A DNA stretch of 7,116 bases from Flavobacteriales bacterium (GTDB taxonomy: Bacteria > Bacteroidota > Bacteroidia > Flavobacteriales > Parvicellaceae). Below are positions 6,779 through 7,116 of the stretch, piece by piece. The DNA lies in assembly GCA_014239715.1 (NCBI GenBank), contig JAAZYJ010000001.1:1-7116 (forward strand), read 5' to 3'. Positions within the stretch are counted from its first letter, which is position 1. Every line of letters starts with the position of its first letter. Below the pieces are notes generated by a model. The model had not been told where the DNA came from. It saw only the letters and a program-made list of their open reading frames with translations, and did no database searches. The translations under genes and the position numbers were made by a program.

Positions 6779-6826
6779 TTAACAGTCTTTAACATCATTT
6801 AACTCTGGATTAACAGGCCCTTAAAT
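6779..6826. promoter_or_regulatory. Phased TTAAC direct-repeat array, candidate OmpR/PhoB-type operator
   Basis: TTAACA starts at 6779, 6789 and 6810, TTAACT at 6799 and TTAAAT at 6821, giving steps of 10, 10, 11 and 11 bases, about one DNA turn each. OmpR/PhoB-family regulators bind tandem direct repeats of this spacing on one DNA face; the TT(A/T)ACA repeats of Bacillus subtilis PhoP are a close formal parallel. Relative to the operon's -7 element the array covers roughly -40 to -90, a usual activator position. The response regulator of this operon is the obvious candidate binder. The array could also serve the divergent promoter. Confidence 0.6.
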
Positions 6827-6829
6827 AAT

Positions 6830-6845
6830 TACAAATAGGTTTGTA
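6830..6845 (+). promoter_or_regulatory. 16-bp inverted repeat overlapping a plus-strand TAnnTTTG element
   Basis: TACAAATAGGTTTGTA has perfect 6-bp arms (TACAAA and TTTGTA) around TAGG. On the plus strand it contains TAGGTTTG (6836-6843), a perfect -7 consensus. No TTG is placed about 20 bases upstream; instead the TTAAC array ends 10 bases before it. It may be an activator-dependent promoter for the gene at 7035, with a leader of about 185 bases, or a small operator. Confidence 0.35.
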
Positions 6846-7007
6846 TTGGCTATCTAAATTTAGTTGGCCGGATTGAGAAAATCGGTTGTTCTTGTTATTG
6901 AAAATGTAACAGGTTGACCGTTTCGCCTCAACGAGCTTCGAATAAGCAACAGCATTGGTTAATAATGAGGTTTTTAGTTTTTTGGCATAATAGTTGTTTT
7001 AATTTCT

Positions 7008-7035
7008 TTAGCGATAGTTATCATAACAACGCTAA
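7008..7035 (+). repeat. Interrupted inverted repeat abutting the start codon of the last gene
   Basis: TTAGCG (7008-7013) pairs with CGCTAA (7030-7035), and inside them GTTAT (7017-7021) and ATAAC (7023-7027) form a second dyad around C7022. The outer arm ends on the A of the ATG at 7035. As DNA this could bind a dimeric repressor; as RNA it could occlude translation initiation. Confidence 0.35.
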
Positions 7036-7116
7036 TGGTTAGGTTAGTTTTCATAGCGGTTTTCCTTGTTGGATTGGGCATTTCCATTCCAGCGGGGGCG
7101 ACTGCTGTTTATGTTC
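7035..7116 (+). CDS. Start of an exported protein (27 codons seen, runs off window)
   Basis: From the ATG at 7035 the frame reads MVRLVFIAVFLVGLGISIPA and then GATAVYV up to the window edge, without a stop. The basic start, a hydrophobic core of about 15 residues and an alanine-rich end look like a Sec signal peptide. The frame is open back to a TAG at 6975, but the extra codons offer no ATG, GTG or TTG, so 7035 is the best start. The gene is divergent from the sensor-kinase operon and shares its control region, so it could belong to the same regulon. Family and function cannot be read from this fragment. Confidence 0.5.
   Translation, partial: MVRLVFIAVFLVGLGISIPAGATAVYV

Larger units (their letters stand above)
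6725..7034. other. Divergent control region between the sensor-kinase operon and the last gene
   Basis: This 310-bp AT-rich stretch lies between the kinase start codon and the plus-strand gene at 7035. It contains, in order, a minus-strand -7 element, an array of five TTAAC-like repeats, a 16-bp inverted repeat holding a plus-strand TAnnTTTG, the palindrome CTAAATTTAG at 6854-6863, and an inverted repeat abutting the next start codon. No tRNA, terminator-like GC hairpin or extra coding frame is supported. Confidence 0.7.

Overview
The window looks like chromosomal DNA from a member of the Bacteroidota, most likely a flavobacterium-like marine or environmental lineage. The evidence is an RprX/RprY-type two-component pair, two TonB-like proteins with the Bacteroidota-style N-terminal anchor (a transmembrane segment ending in A-[FL]-E-W), a large secreted protein built from fibronectin type III and CUB-like modules, AT-rich intergenic DNA, no clear Shine-Dalgarno sequences, and a perfect TAnnTTTG promoter element. 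The taxonomic call is inference from gene content.

Layout, left to right. Bases 1-1812 (minus strand) are the first 604 codons of a large secreted repeat protein whose end lies outside the window. It has a signal peptide, an N-terminal SYGDGWNGA-type module, then alternating FN3 and CUB-like modules encoded by a 588-bp in-frame tandem repeat. A 317-bp intergenic stretch follows, and then a short-chain dehydrogenase/reductase of the FabG-like subgroup that lacks the usual Tyr/Lys catalytic pair (2130-2918, plus). It ends one base from the end of the next gene, which converges on it.

Bases 2920-6724 (minus strand) form a likely four-gene operon, read from right to left: RprX-like sensor histidine kinase, RprY-like OmpR-family response regulator (11 bp later), a divergent TonB-like membrane-anchored protein (43 bp later), and a second, more canonical TonB-like protein (58 bp later). 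The simplest model is an envelope-sensing system co-expressed with, or controlling, two energy-transducing or envelope-spanning proteins.

Bases 6725-7034 are a divergent control region. They hold a -7 element for the operon, an array of five TTAAC-type direct repeats spaced 10-11 bp apart (the architecture expected for an OmpR/PhoB-family regulator such as the one in this operon), a 16-bp inverted repeat containing a plus-strand TAnnTTTG, and a further inverted repeat at the start of the next gene. That last gene (7035 onward, plus strand) shows only an apparent signal peptide before the window ends.

The most notable observations are the phased TTAAC array, which suggests autoregulation and possibly control of the divergent gene, and the linkage of RprXY to a pair of unlike TonB paralogues. 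No RNA genes, CRISPR arrays, insertion sequences or prophage genes were seen.
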